Assembly: GCA_023259235.1 (NCBI GenBank)
Contig: JAHFQQ010000072.1
Span: forward strand, 1 to 13,467
Source: Polaromonas sp.
GTDB lineage: Bacteria; Pseudomonadota; Gammaproteobacteria; Burkholderiales; Burkholderiaceae_C
Length of the DNA: 13,467 nt
Direction: 5' to 3'
Shown: positions 6,617 to 12,724 of the stretch, one piece after another
Layout: each line of letters begins with the position of its first letter
Numbering within the stretch: position 1 is the first letter of the stretch
Notes under the pieces: model-generated
What the model was told of the DNA's origin: nothing
Seen by the model: the letters and a program-made list of their open reading frames with translations, nothing else
The model's database searches: none
Translations under genes and position numbers: made by a program

Positions 6617-6760
6617 TGCCGGTACCGATGGCTGCATCAGCCGGTGGCACATTCCTGAGCCCGGCGATCCCTCCCCTCCCGTTTTTTGGCGCTTCTCTCT
6701 GGATCCCCGGGCCTCGCCTTCTGCGCTGGCTCACCGGTAAGCCTGTTCCGGGCTTTTTTT
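6617..6760 (+). promoter_or_regulatory. Candidate attenuator/riboregulator leader of rnk
   Basis: Stem A pairs TGCC (6617-6620), ACCG (6624-6627) and GCTG (6631-6634) with CAGC, CGGT and GGCA (6638-6649) around a CAT loop, with two 3-nt bulges. Stem B pairs GAG-CCCGG-C-GATCC (6657-6670) with GGATC-C-CCGGG-C-CTC (6701-6715), one mismatch and one bulge, 30-nt loop. Stem C is the terminator. GCCCGG (6659-6664) can pair with CCGGGC at 6707-6712 (stem B) or with the identical CCGGGC at 6748-6753 (inside the terminator stem), giving mutually exclusive folds as in attenuators. Its ligand or trigger is unknown; I do not recognise a known riboswitch class. Confidence 0.42.
6739..6760 (+). terminator. 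Intrinsic terminator 16 bp before the rnk start codon
   Basis: Stem AAGCCTG (6739-6745), loop TTC, CGGGCTT (6749-6755), seven pairs with one T-G, running into seven consecutive T (6754-6760). It lies between the leader and the AGGAG Shine-Dalgarno (6766-6770) of rnk, a position typical of transcription attenuators. It could alternatively be the distal terminator of the PLP-enzyme gene, about 390 bp upstream, or end a small RNA. Confidence 0.75.
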
Positions 6761-6776
6761 AATTCAGGAGTTTTCC

Positions 6777-7187
6777 ATGGCTATTTGCCCACAATCCGCA
6801 CGGATGATGACCGAACTCGATCACGTTCGCATCGGCAATCTGCGCAAGCAGTCCAGTCTGGCCTTTGCGCCCGCGCTGGAGTCCGTGCTCGACAATGCCG
6901 AGCTGGTTTCTCCCTACCAGGTGCAGCCGGACCTGGTGACGATGAATTCACGCGTCCTGGTTGTCGATGAACAAACCGGCGACAAACGTACCTTGACGCT
7001 GTGCTACCCGCCGGAAGCCGATCCGGGCACCGGGTTTGTCTCAGTGCTGTCCCCGGTCGGTACCGGGTTGCTGGGTCTGGTTGAAGGCCAGGTGGCCTGC
7101 TGGGCCATGCCCAATGGCGCGCAGGCATCGGCAAAGATTCTCAAGGTTCTTTTTCAACCGGAAGAAAGCGGAGAGTATCTGCGCTAG
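6777..7187 (+). CDS. rnk: Regulator of nucleoside diphosphate kinase, Rnk (GreA/GreB C-terminal-like)
   Basis: 136 residues, the same length as E. coli Rnk. The C-terminal FKBP-like GreA/GreB domain covers residues about 50-136 and carries the family signatures VTMNSRVLV, 'TLCYPPEADPGTGFVSVLSPVGTGLLGL' (given here in outline) and a PEESGEYL tail like the 'PEA.GDYL' end of E. coli Rnk. The N-terminal part is short and lacks the long Gre coiled coil. Rnk proteins bind RNA polymerase, compete with Gre factors, and in Pseudomonas/E. coli affect nucleoside diphosphate kinase and polyphosphate levels. ATG at 6777 follows AGGAG with 6-nt spacing; an internal MM at residues 10-11 is a less likely start. 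The gene sits right behind a terminator-containing leader, suggesting attenuation control. pyrC begins 55 bp downstream, so co-transcription is likely, which would link nucleotide supply genes. Confidence 0.9.
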   Translation: MAICPQSARMMTELDHVRIGNLRKQSSLAFAPALESVLDNAELVSPYQVQPDLVTMNSRVLVVDEQTGDKRTLTLCYPPEADPGTGFVSVLSPVGTGLLGLVEGQVACWAMPNGAQASAKILKVLFQPEESGEYLR

Positions 7188-7242
7188 CGACGTTTCCCTG
7201 GCGACGGTGCGGCCGCCGCGCCGCGATGCGACAATTCAGCCC

Positions 7243-8310
7243 ATGAATTCAGCCTTTCCCGCAGCTGTCCGCGAACTCACGATGACCCGCCCGGACGACT
7301 GGCACCTGCATGTGCGCGACGGCGAAGCGCTGCGCACCGTGGTGCCGCACACGGCCGCGCAGTTTGGCCGGGCCATCATCATGCCCAACCTGCGTCCGCC
7401 TGTGACCACTGCTGCCCAGGCCGTCGCCTACCGCCAACGCATTCGGGCGGGAGTTCCCGCGGGGATGAAATTCGAGCCACTGATGACGCTGTACCTCACC
7501 GACAACCTGGCCGCAGACGAAATCAAGCGGGCCAGAGATGCGGGCGTAGTCGCCGTCAAACTCTATCCGGCGGGTGCCACCACTCACAGCGATGCGGGTG
7601 TGACCGACCTGCGCAAGACTTACAAGGCGCTGGAAGCCATGCAGCGCGAAGGCCTGCTGCTGCTGCTGCATGGCGAAGTGACCGCGCCTGAAATTGACCT
7701 GTTTGACCGCGAGGCGGTGTTCATTGAGACGCAACTGATTCCTCTGCGCCGGGATTTTCCCGAACTGAAAATCGTCTTCGAGCACATCACCACCCGCGAA
7801 GCCGCGCAGTACGTGCGTGACGCGGACCGGTTTCTTGGCGCCACGATCACCGCGCACCACCTGCTCTATAACCGCAACGCCCTTTTTGCCGGTGGCCTTC
7901 GACCACACTACTATTGCCTGCCAGTGCTCAAGCGCGAAGTTCACCGCATCGCACTGGTTGATGCTGCCACCAGCGGCAATTGCCGGTTTTTCCTTGGCAC
8001 CGACAGCGCTCCGCACCCGGCGCGGCTCAAGGAAAACGCGAGCGGCTGCGCTGGCTGCTACACCGCGCACGCAGCCATCGAACTTTACGCGGAAGCCTTC
8101 GACGCAGTCGGCGCAATCAACCAGCTCGAAGTCTTTGCCAGCTTCAATGGCGCCGACTTCTACGGGCTGCCGCGCAACCAGGAACGCATTACGCTGAAGA
8201 AGGAAAGCTGGCGCTCGCCCGGGAGTTTTGTCTTTGGCGAGGCCGAGCTCAAGCCCTTGCGCGCGGGTGAGATCCTGGCCTGGAAACTTGAAACCGTCGC
8301 AAGCCCATGA
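7243..8310 (+). CDS. pyrC: Dihydroorotase (PyrC, class II)
   Basis: 355 residues, close to the E. coli enzyme (348). It closes N-carbamoyl-L-aspartate to L-dihydroorotate in de novo pyrimidine synthesis, in the cytosol. All zinc ligands are visible: H21 and H23 (DDWHLHVRD), the carbamylated bridging lysine K106 (VKLYPAG), H143 (LLHGEV), H181 (VFEHITT), and the catalytic base D254 (GTDSAPH). The substrate-binding loop Arg-Asn 'MPNLRPPVTT' and the 'GLRPHYYCLPVLKR' segment are also conserved. The ATG at 7243 puts 14 residues before the first conserved block, as in homologues, though no clear Shine-Dalgarno precedes it; this fits translation linked to rnk upstream (55-bp gap). An internal ATG at 7282 would be too close to the metal site. 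Its stop TGA overlaps the next gene's ATG (ATGA at 8307-8310). I see no pyrC-type C-tract attenuator in the short gap. Confidence 0.97.
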   Translation: MNSAFPAAVRELTMTRPDDWHLHVRDGEALRTVVPHTAAQFGRAIIMPNLRPPVTTAAQAVAYRQRIRAGVPAGMKFEPLMTLYLTDNLAADEIKRARDAGVVAVKLYPAGATTHSDAGVTDLRKTYKALEAMQREGLLLLLHGEVTAPEIDLFDREAVFIETQLIPLRRDFPELKIVFEHITTREAAQYVRDADRFLGATITAHHLLYNRNALFAGGLRPHYYCLPVLKREVHRIALVDAATSGNCRFFLGTDSAPHPARLKENASGCAGCYTAHAAIELYAEAFDAVGAINQLEVFASFNGADFYGLPRNQERITLKKESWRSPGSFVFGEAELKPLRAGEILAWKLETVASP

Positions 8311-9080
8311 TGGACCGCAAACCCAGAGTCGCCCTGCTGATCGATGCCGACAATTCGCCGGCCTCAAAGATTGACCTGATCCTCAATGAGCTGTCAACCT
8401 TTGGCGAAACCAATATTCGCCGTGCCTACGGCAACTGGAAAAAGAATGAACTCAAGGGCTGGGAGGACGTGCTGCATGAGCATGCCATCCGGCCGATGCA
8501 GCAGTTTGATTACACCAGGGGGAAAAACGCCAGCGACATGGCGATGGTGATCGACGCGCTGGAGCTGCTCTACACCGATCGGCCCGATGCGTTTGGCATT
8601 GTCTCGTCCGATGCCGACTTCACGCCCCTGGTGATGCACCTGCGCGCCAAGGGTGCAGCCGTGTATGGCTTCGGCGCGCAAAAGACGCCCGAGCCCTTCG
8701 TCAATGCGTGCTCGCGCTTTTTGTACCTCGACAAGCTGCGGCCGGTCGCGGCGGGCGATCAGCCAGCGACTGGCCGGGAAGATGCGGAGGCGGTGGCTAT
8801 CGCGCCTTTGCGGGCGACACCGGCGCAGCTCAAGCAGGACGCCAAGCTCGTCATGCTGCTGCGCAATGCCGTGCAGGCGGCGGCTGACGACGAAGGCTGG
8901 GCACGCGTTGGTGCGGTTGGAACCCAGATTGCCAACCAGGCTTCGTTTGACCATCGCAACTATGGTTACGCCACGCTGACCAAGCTGCTGGTGGCAACGC
9001 AACTGTTCGAGATCACGGACGAAGGCAAATCCACGGTGATGGTGCGCGACAAGCGCTACGGCAAGCCAGCCAGAAACTGA
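8307..9080 (+). CDS. NYN-domain (PIN-like) nuclease-family protein with C-terminal OST-HTH/LOTUS domain
   Basis: 257 residues. The N-terminal NYN/LabA-like domain (about 7-142) has the acidic residues of the PIN-like metal site: D13 and D15 (LIDADN), D77 and D83 (ASDMAMVIDALELL), and D102/D104 (SSDADFTPL). A linker of about 30 residues precedes an OST-HTH/LOTUS domain (about 177-250: GWARVGAVGTQIANQASFDH, then YGYATLTKLLV). This LabA-like family is widespread; its members are predicted metal-dependent RNases with an RNA-binding LOTUS module, but few have been tested. The start overlaps the pyrC stop by 4 bp (ATGA), so translation is probably coupled. A second ATG follows at once (8310), and either could be used. 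The pairing with pyrC may only reflect the operon; a role in RNA turnover is inferred from the domains. A possible terminator lies 60 bp after its stop. Confidence 0.9.
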   Translation: MMDRKPRVALLIDADNSPASKIDLILNELSTFGETNIRRAYGNWKKNELKGWEDVLHEHAIRPMQQFDYTRGKNASDMAMVIDALELLYTDRPDAFGIVSSDADFTPLVMHLRAKGAAVYGFGAQKTPEPFVNACSRFLYLDKLRPVAAGDQPATGREDAEAVAIAPLRATPAQLKQDAKLVMLLRNAVQAAADDEGWARVGAVGTQIANQASFDHRNYGYATLTKLLVATQLFEITDEGKSTVMVRDKRYGKPARN

Positions 9081-9139
9081 TGGCTGTCGGCGCAAGACTC
9101 TGGACGGGGCTATTGCCTCTGAGGTTTACAGCCCATGGC

Positions 9140-9174
9140 GTGCCCGGAGGGTGGCCGGGAGACGAGCACTTTTC
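9140..9174 (+). terminator. Possible intrinsic terminator after the NYN gene
   Basis: GTGC (9140-9143) plus CCGG (9144-9147) pair with CCGG (9155-9158) and GCAC (9166-9169), with a 7-nt apical loop and an unpaired GAGACGA stretch on the 3' side. TTTTC and then ATTTT follow. The asymmetric internal loop makes it imperfect, but the place, between the rnk-pyrC-NYN run and htpX, is right. Confidence 0.4.
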
Positions 9175-9256
9175 ATTTTATGATGACTCTCCTGTATTTC
9201 GCCCGTGCTGACAAAGATCAATTGGCAAAGGACTGTCTCGCAGTCGGTCTGGCTGA

Positions 9257-9284
9257 CTTGATTTGACTTGATGGTCCCCCATTT
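9257..9284 (+). promoter_or_regulatory. Sigma-32 (RpoH) heat-shock promoter of htpX
   Basis: CTTGATT (9257-9263), a 13-bp spacer, and CCCCATTT (9277-9284) match the sigma-32 consensus CTTGAAA-N(11-16)-CCCCATnT: five of seven bases in the -35 and every defined base in the -10. Transcription would start near 9292, leaving a leader of about 67 nt before the htpX ATG. htpX is a known heat-shock gene in E. coli, which supports the reading. Confidence 0.7.
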
Positions 9285-9358
9285 ATTGGCAGAAGCAGCT
9301 TTTTCAGCGACCGTCAGCTTTTTTTCATCTTTTGTTATTGACCCTCCATGGAGAATTC

Positions 9359-10234
9359 ATGAAGCGCATCTTTTTATTTATCCTGACCAATGTTGCCGTG
9401 GTCGCGGTGCTGGGCATCGTCGCCAGCTTGCTCGGGGTGAACCGTTTCCTGACGGCCAACGGGCTGAATCTGGGCGCATTGCTGGGCTTCGCACTGGTCA
9501 TCGGTTTTGGCGGTGCCATTATTTCGCTGCTGATCAGCAAGCCGGTGGCCAAATGGAGCGCTGGCGTGCGGGTGATCAACACGCCCCAGAACGACGATGA
9601 AGCCTGGATTGTCGAGATCGTTCGCAAGCTGGCTGGCAAGGCGCAAATCGGCATGCCGGAGGTCGGCATTTTTGAAGGTGCGCCCAATGCATTTGCCACC
9701 GGGGCTTTCAAGAACTCGTCGCTGGTGGCGGTATCCACCGGGCTGCTGCGGGGCATGACCCGGGAAGAGATCGAGGCCGTGATCGGCCACGAAATCTCCC
9801 ATGTGGCCAATGGCGACATGGTCACCATGACGCTGATCCAGGGTGTGATGAATACCTTTGTGGTGTTCCTGTCGCGGGTGATTGGCTACGCGGTGGACAG
9901 CTTTTTGCGCCGCGGCAGCGACAGCAACTCCGGACCCGGCATGGGCTACTATGTGAGCACCATCGTTCTCGATATCGTGCTGGGTTTTGCAGCGGCCATG
10001 GTGGTGGCCTGGTTCTCGCGCCACCGCGAGTTCCGTGCCGATGCGGGCGCGGCGCAACTGATGGGCAGAAAGCAGCCCATGATGAACGCGCTGGCCCGTC
10101 TGGGCGGCATGCAGCCGGGTCAATTGCCAAAAACCGTGGAAGCCATGGGCATTGCAGGGGGCATGGGTAAATTGTTTGCGACGCATCCGCCAATTGAAGA
10201 GCGTATCGCGGCGCTGCAGAGCGGGCAGGGCTGA
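9359..10234 (+). CDS. htpX: HtpX membrane zinc metalloprotease
   Basis: 291 residues, family M48B. HtpX is an inner-membrane protease that degrades misfolded membrane proteins alongside FtsH. Two N-terminal membrane helices (about 4-24 and 36-58) precede the cytosolic domain; the zinc site is H144-E145-x2-H148 (GHEISHVANGDM) with third ligand E224 (SRHREFRADAGA). Two further hydrophobic segments lie between these motifs (about 158-178 and 196-218). The C-terminal 'LFATHPPIEERI' box is the usual M48 signature. The start at 9359 follows GGAG with 7-nt spacing. A non-ATG start at 9332 is possible in frame but adds nothing conserved. A near-consensus sigma-32 promoter lies 75-100 bp upstream, matching the known heat-shock control of htpX. 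The stop codon is 3 bp from the stop of the convergent ProQ-like gene. Confidence 0.97.
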   Translation: MKRIFLFILTNVAVVAVLGIVASLLGVNRFLTANGLNLGALLGFALVIGFGGAIISLLISKPVAKWSAGVRVINTPQNDDEAWIVEIVRKLAGKAQIGMPEVGIFEGAPNAFATGAFKNSSLVAVSTGLLRGMTREEIEAVIGHEISHVANGDMVTMTLIQGVMNTFVVFLSRVIGYAVDSFLRRGSDSNSGPGMGYYVSTIVLDIVLGFAAAMVVAWFSRHREFRADAGAAQLMGRKQPMMNALARLGGMQPGQLPKTVEAMGIAGGMGKLFATHPPIEERIAALQSGQG

Positions 10235-10237
10235 GAC

Positions 10238-10915
10238 TTAAGCGACCGGACCGGAACTGCTCCCTTGCTCTATAACTCGGCTGACCTCGCTTGGGTCCAT
10301 CCCGTACATGCCGGCGAATTCGGCGGGCGTTTTCCCGCTGGCCCTGAAGGCGCTGAGCAGCGCTTCGCGTTTTGCGGCCTGCTTTCCGAGCTCGGCAAAG
10401 GCGTCGTCGAGCAGGGTATTCGATGCGTCATCCTGCTGCTGCACTCGTAGTGCATAGTCGTCCCGGCTCAAGCCGGAAGCTTTAATCGCCGCCATTAGTT
10501 GCGCCCGGACAAAGGGCCGCAAGTCCTGGTTTGAACGGGTCTGGCGGCGCCGGAACACTTCGACAATCGCATGGTGAACATGTTCCGGGGCGACCGCCTC
10601 GACCGGAACACCTTGCAGATTGTGACGCGGGTAGCCTGCGGCCACGCTTTCCAGGTAGCGCGTCGAGCGGGCATGCAGTCCGAGCGCGACTTTCAGCTCC
10701 TCACGCTTGAACAAATCGGGGTGCAGTGCCAGTAAGTCCTGGAACACGCCAAGCTTGAGTGGCAGGAATTGCGCGCCGAACATCTTGGGGTAGAGTCCAA
10801 AAAGCTGCTCGAGCACAGGGTTGACCTGGCGCGTACGTGCTGGTTTTTTGGGGCGCGCTGGCGTTTGCGGCGCGGCGCTTTCCTGGGCCGGGCGTTGAAG
10901 TTCAGTGTCTGTCAT
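10238..10915 (-). CDS. ProQ/FinO-family RNA chaperone with a distinct C-terminal region
   Basis: 225 residues in three parts. Residues 1-31 are a Pro/Ala/Lys-rich, probably disordered and basic tail (PARPKKPARTRQ). Residues 32-125 are the ProQ/FinO domain: NPVLEQLFGLYPKMFG, 'LPLKLGVFQDLLA', then HARSTRYLESVAAGYPRHNL with the conserved Arg/Tyr RNA-contact residues (R83, R86, Y87, R97). Residues 126-225 are unlike the Tudor-like end of E. coli ProQ; helix-rich, they contain KTPAEFAGMYGMDPSEVSRV (195-214), which looks like a helix-turn-helix. FinO-domain proteins bind structured sRNAs and mRNA 3' ends. The start at 10913-10915 (MTDTELQ) was chosen because the open stretch upstream is not conserved; the Shine-Dalgarno is weak. 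The FAD-dehydrogenase gene ends 67 bp upstream on the same strand, so the two may be co-transcribed. The gene converges on htpX. Confidence 0.9.
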   Translation of the reverse strand: MTDTELQRPAQESAAPQTPARPKKPARTRQVNPVLEQLFGLYPKMFGAQFLPLKLGVFQDLLALHPDLFKREELKVALGLHARSTRYLESVAAGYPRHNLQGVPVEAVAPEHVHHAIVEVFRRRQTRSNQDLRPFVRAQLMAAIKASGLSRDDYALRVQQQDDASNTLLDDAFAELGKQAAKREALLSAFRASGKTPAEFAGMYGMDPSEVSRVIEQGSSSGPVA

Positions 10916-10982
10916 CAATCGGTTTTGTCGGGTTGGGGTTCGAAAAAAGTGAGTGTGGTTCACGTGGGCGAAGTATCCACCA

Positions 10983-12644
10983 TCAGGCGGTGAGTGTGCG
11001 CAGACGCCGCGCGTCGTGCAGCACGCTGCGCGCCAGCGCCTCGGCCACCTTGATGCCGTCCACCGCCGCGGACAAAATGCCGCCGGCATAGCTGGCGCCT
11101 TCGCCAGCCGGATACAGGCCGCGTACATTCAGGCTTTGCAGGTCATCGCCGCGGCTGATCCTGATCGGCGACGAGGTGCGTGTTTCCACACCTGTCAGTA
11201 CCGCGTCGTGGGTGTCAAAGCCCCTGATCCTGTGGCCAAAAGCGGGAAAAGCCTCGCGCATCGCTTCGATTGCGTAGCTGGGCAAGGCCGACGACAGGTC
11301 GCCGATCGCCACACCCGGCTGGTACGACGGTTTGACACTGCCCAGCGCCGTGGAAGCACGTCCGGCCACAAAGTCGCCGACCAGTTGGCCGGGCGCTTCG
11401 TAGTTGCCGCCACCCAGCACAAAGGCATGCGATTCGAGCTGGCGCTGCAGTGCGATACCCGCGAGGGCGCCGCCCGGGTAGTCACGCGGATCAATTCCCA
11501 CCACGATGCCTGCATTGGCATTGCGCTCGCTGCGCGAATACTGGCTCATTCCATTGGTCACCACACAGCCAAGCTCGGAGGTGGCGGCCACCACGGTGCC
11601 GCCCGGACACATGCAAAAACTGTACACCGAGCGGCCATTGCTGGCGTGGTGCACCAGTTTGTATTCGGCCGCGCCGAGGGACGGGTGGCCGGCGTGGCGG
11701 CCCCAGCGTGCGCGGTCGATGAGGCTTTGCGGGTGCTCGACCCGGAAACCGATGGAAAAAGGTTTTGCCTCGATATGCACGCCGCGTTCATGCAGCACGG
11801 CAAAGGTGTCGCGCGAGCTGTGGCCCAGCGCCAGCACCACCTGGCAGGCAGCCAGCTCCTGCGTCTGGCCGGTGCTCTGGTCCAGCACGGTCAGGCCGCG
11901 AATATGCTTGCCGCTTGGGTCTTCTTCAATCAGCACGTCCGTCACGCGCTGCTGAAAGTGGATTTCGCCGCCCAAGGCAATGATTTGCTCGCGCATGTTT
12001 TCGACCACCTTGACCAGCTTGAAGGTGCCGATATGCGGGTGCGCTTCATACAGGATGTCGGCGGGCGCGCCGGCCTTGACGAACTCGTTCATCACCTTGC
12101 GGCCCAGATGGCGTGGGTCCTTGATCTGGCTATACAGCTTGCCGTCCGAGAACGTTCCTGCGCCGCCTTCGCCAAACTGCACGTTCGATTCGGGGTTGAG
12201 CACGCCTTTGCGCCACAGGCCCCAGGTGTCCTTGGTGCGTTCGCGCACGGTCTTGCCGCGTTCCAGCACGATGGGTCTGAAGCCCATCTGCGCCAGCACC
12301 AGGGCGGCAAACATGCCGCAGGGGCCAAATCCAACCACCACCGGGCGCAGCGGCAGGCTGGCCGGAGCTTGCGCCACCAGGTGGTAGGCCATGTCGGGCG
12401 TTGGCAAAATGTGCGGGTTCGCGGCATGCTGGCGCAGCAGTGCGGCTTCAAGCCCGGCGCTGGCCAGGGTCACATCAACGATGTAGACCCGCATGATCGC
12501 CGCTTTGCGCGCGTCGAAACTGCGTTTGAAAACCGTGAAGCTCACCAGGTCGGCGGGCGCAATGCGCAGTGTCTGGAGGAGGGCGCCCTGCAACGCGTCT
12601 TCAGCGTGTTCAAGCGGAAGTTTGATTTCAATCAGTCGCAACAT
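10983..12644 (-). CDS. FAD-dependent dehydrogenase, COG2509-like
   Basis: 553 residues. An N-terminal region of about 95 residues (MLRLIEIKLPLEHAEDAL onward, with FKRSFDARK) is typical of this uncharacterised dehydrogenase family. The Rossmann FAD-binding motif follows: VVVGFGPCGMFAAL (102-115; GxGPxG) with the ribose-binding acidic residue in VLERG (126-130). The VQFGEGGAGTFSDGKLYS block and the C-terminal FAD motif GLYPAGEGASYAGGI (about 509-523) are also present. The reaction and substrate are unknown; distant relatives include geranylgeranyl-reductase-like and HI0933-like flavoproteins. The CMCPGG segment contains two Cys but I assign no cluster to it. I prefer the ATG at 12642-12644 because homologues begin with the 'MLRL.EIKLPL' strand; a GTG at 12680 would add 12 residues. 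The long open frame on the opposite strand here is a codon-bias shadow. cysK lies 80 bp upstream on the same strand. Confidence 0.9.
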   Translation of the reverse strand: MLRLIEIKLPLEHAEDALQGALLQTLRIAPADLVSFTVFKRSFDARKAAIMRVYIVDVTLASAGLEAALLRQHAANPHILPTPDMAYHLVAQAPASLPLRPVVVGFGPCGMFAALVLAQMGFRPIVLERGKTVRERTKDTWGLWRKGVLNPESNVQFGEGGAGTFSDGKLYSQIKDPRHLGRKVMNEFVKAGAPADILYEAHPHIGTFKLVKVVENMREQIIALGGEIHFQQRVTDVLIEEDPSGKHIRGLTVLDQSTGQTQELAACQVVLALGHSSRDTFAVLHERGVHIEAKPFSIGFRVEHPQSLIDRARWGRHAGHPSLGAAEYKLVHHASNGRSVYSFCMCPGGTVVAATSELGCVVTNGMSQYSRSERNANAGIVVGIDPRDYPGGALAGIALQRQLESHAFVLGGGNYEAPGQLVGDFVAGRASTALGSVKPSYQPGVAIGDLSSALPSYAIEAMREAFPAFGHRIRGFDTHDAVLTGVETRTSSPIRISRGDDLQSLNVRGLYPAGEGASYAGGILSAAVDGIKVAEALARSVLHDARRLRTLTA

Positions 12645-12691
12645 GGTCGTCTCGGCAGGGGCTGCCAATGATAAGGGCACGGCAAAGCTCT

Positions 12692-12716
12692 GCCGCTGCG
12701 TTCCCGGCGCAGCGGC
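12692..12716 (-). terminator. Perfect inverted repeat between cysK and the FAD gene, possible terminator
   Basis: GCCGCTGCG (12692-12700) and CGCAGCGGC (12708-12716) form a 9-bp all-paired stem with a 7-nt loop, 8 bp past the cysK stop. Read on the minus strand it is followed by AGAGCTTTGCC, so there is no proper T-run. It may be a weak terminator, a pause or mRNA-stabilising hairpin lowering expression of the downstream gene relative to cysK. Confidence 0.45.
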
Positions 12717-12724
12717 GAGGCGAC

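Larger units (their letters stand above)
6351..6776 (+). other. 426-bp gap: structured leader region of rnk
   Basis: No protein gene is supported. From left to right: an 8-bp palindrome CGTTAACG (6405-6412); a bulged stem CCAGT-g-CCGC (6426-6435) / GCGGACTGG (6477-6485) enclosing a small hairpin CAGGA-ACC-TCCTG (6438-6450); a possible extended -10 box (6513-6521); two further stems (6617-6649, 6657-6715); and an intrinsic terminator (6739-6760) just before the rnk Shine-Dalgarno. A frame open from 6370 to 6762 runs through the terminator, has odd composition and resembles nothing. Confidence 0.6.

Noticed and set aside
6370..6762. A 130-codon plus-strand frame between the PLP enzyme and rnk
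   Set aside because: It runs through the terminator before rnk, lacks a ribosome binding site, and its product is compositionally odd and matches no family.
7249..8367. A 372-codon minus-strand open frame opposite pyrC
   Set aside because: pyrC is beyond doubt from its metal ligands; the antisense product has no recognisable motif.
10953..12671. A 572-codon plus-strand open frame
   Set aside because: It lies opposite the FAD dehydrogenase gene, whose minus-strand frame has clear FAD motifs. The plus-strand product is His/Gln/Ala-rich without domains, the usual shadow of GC-rich codon bias.
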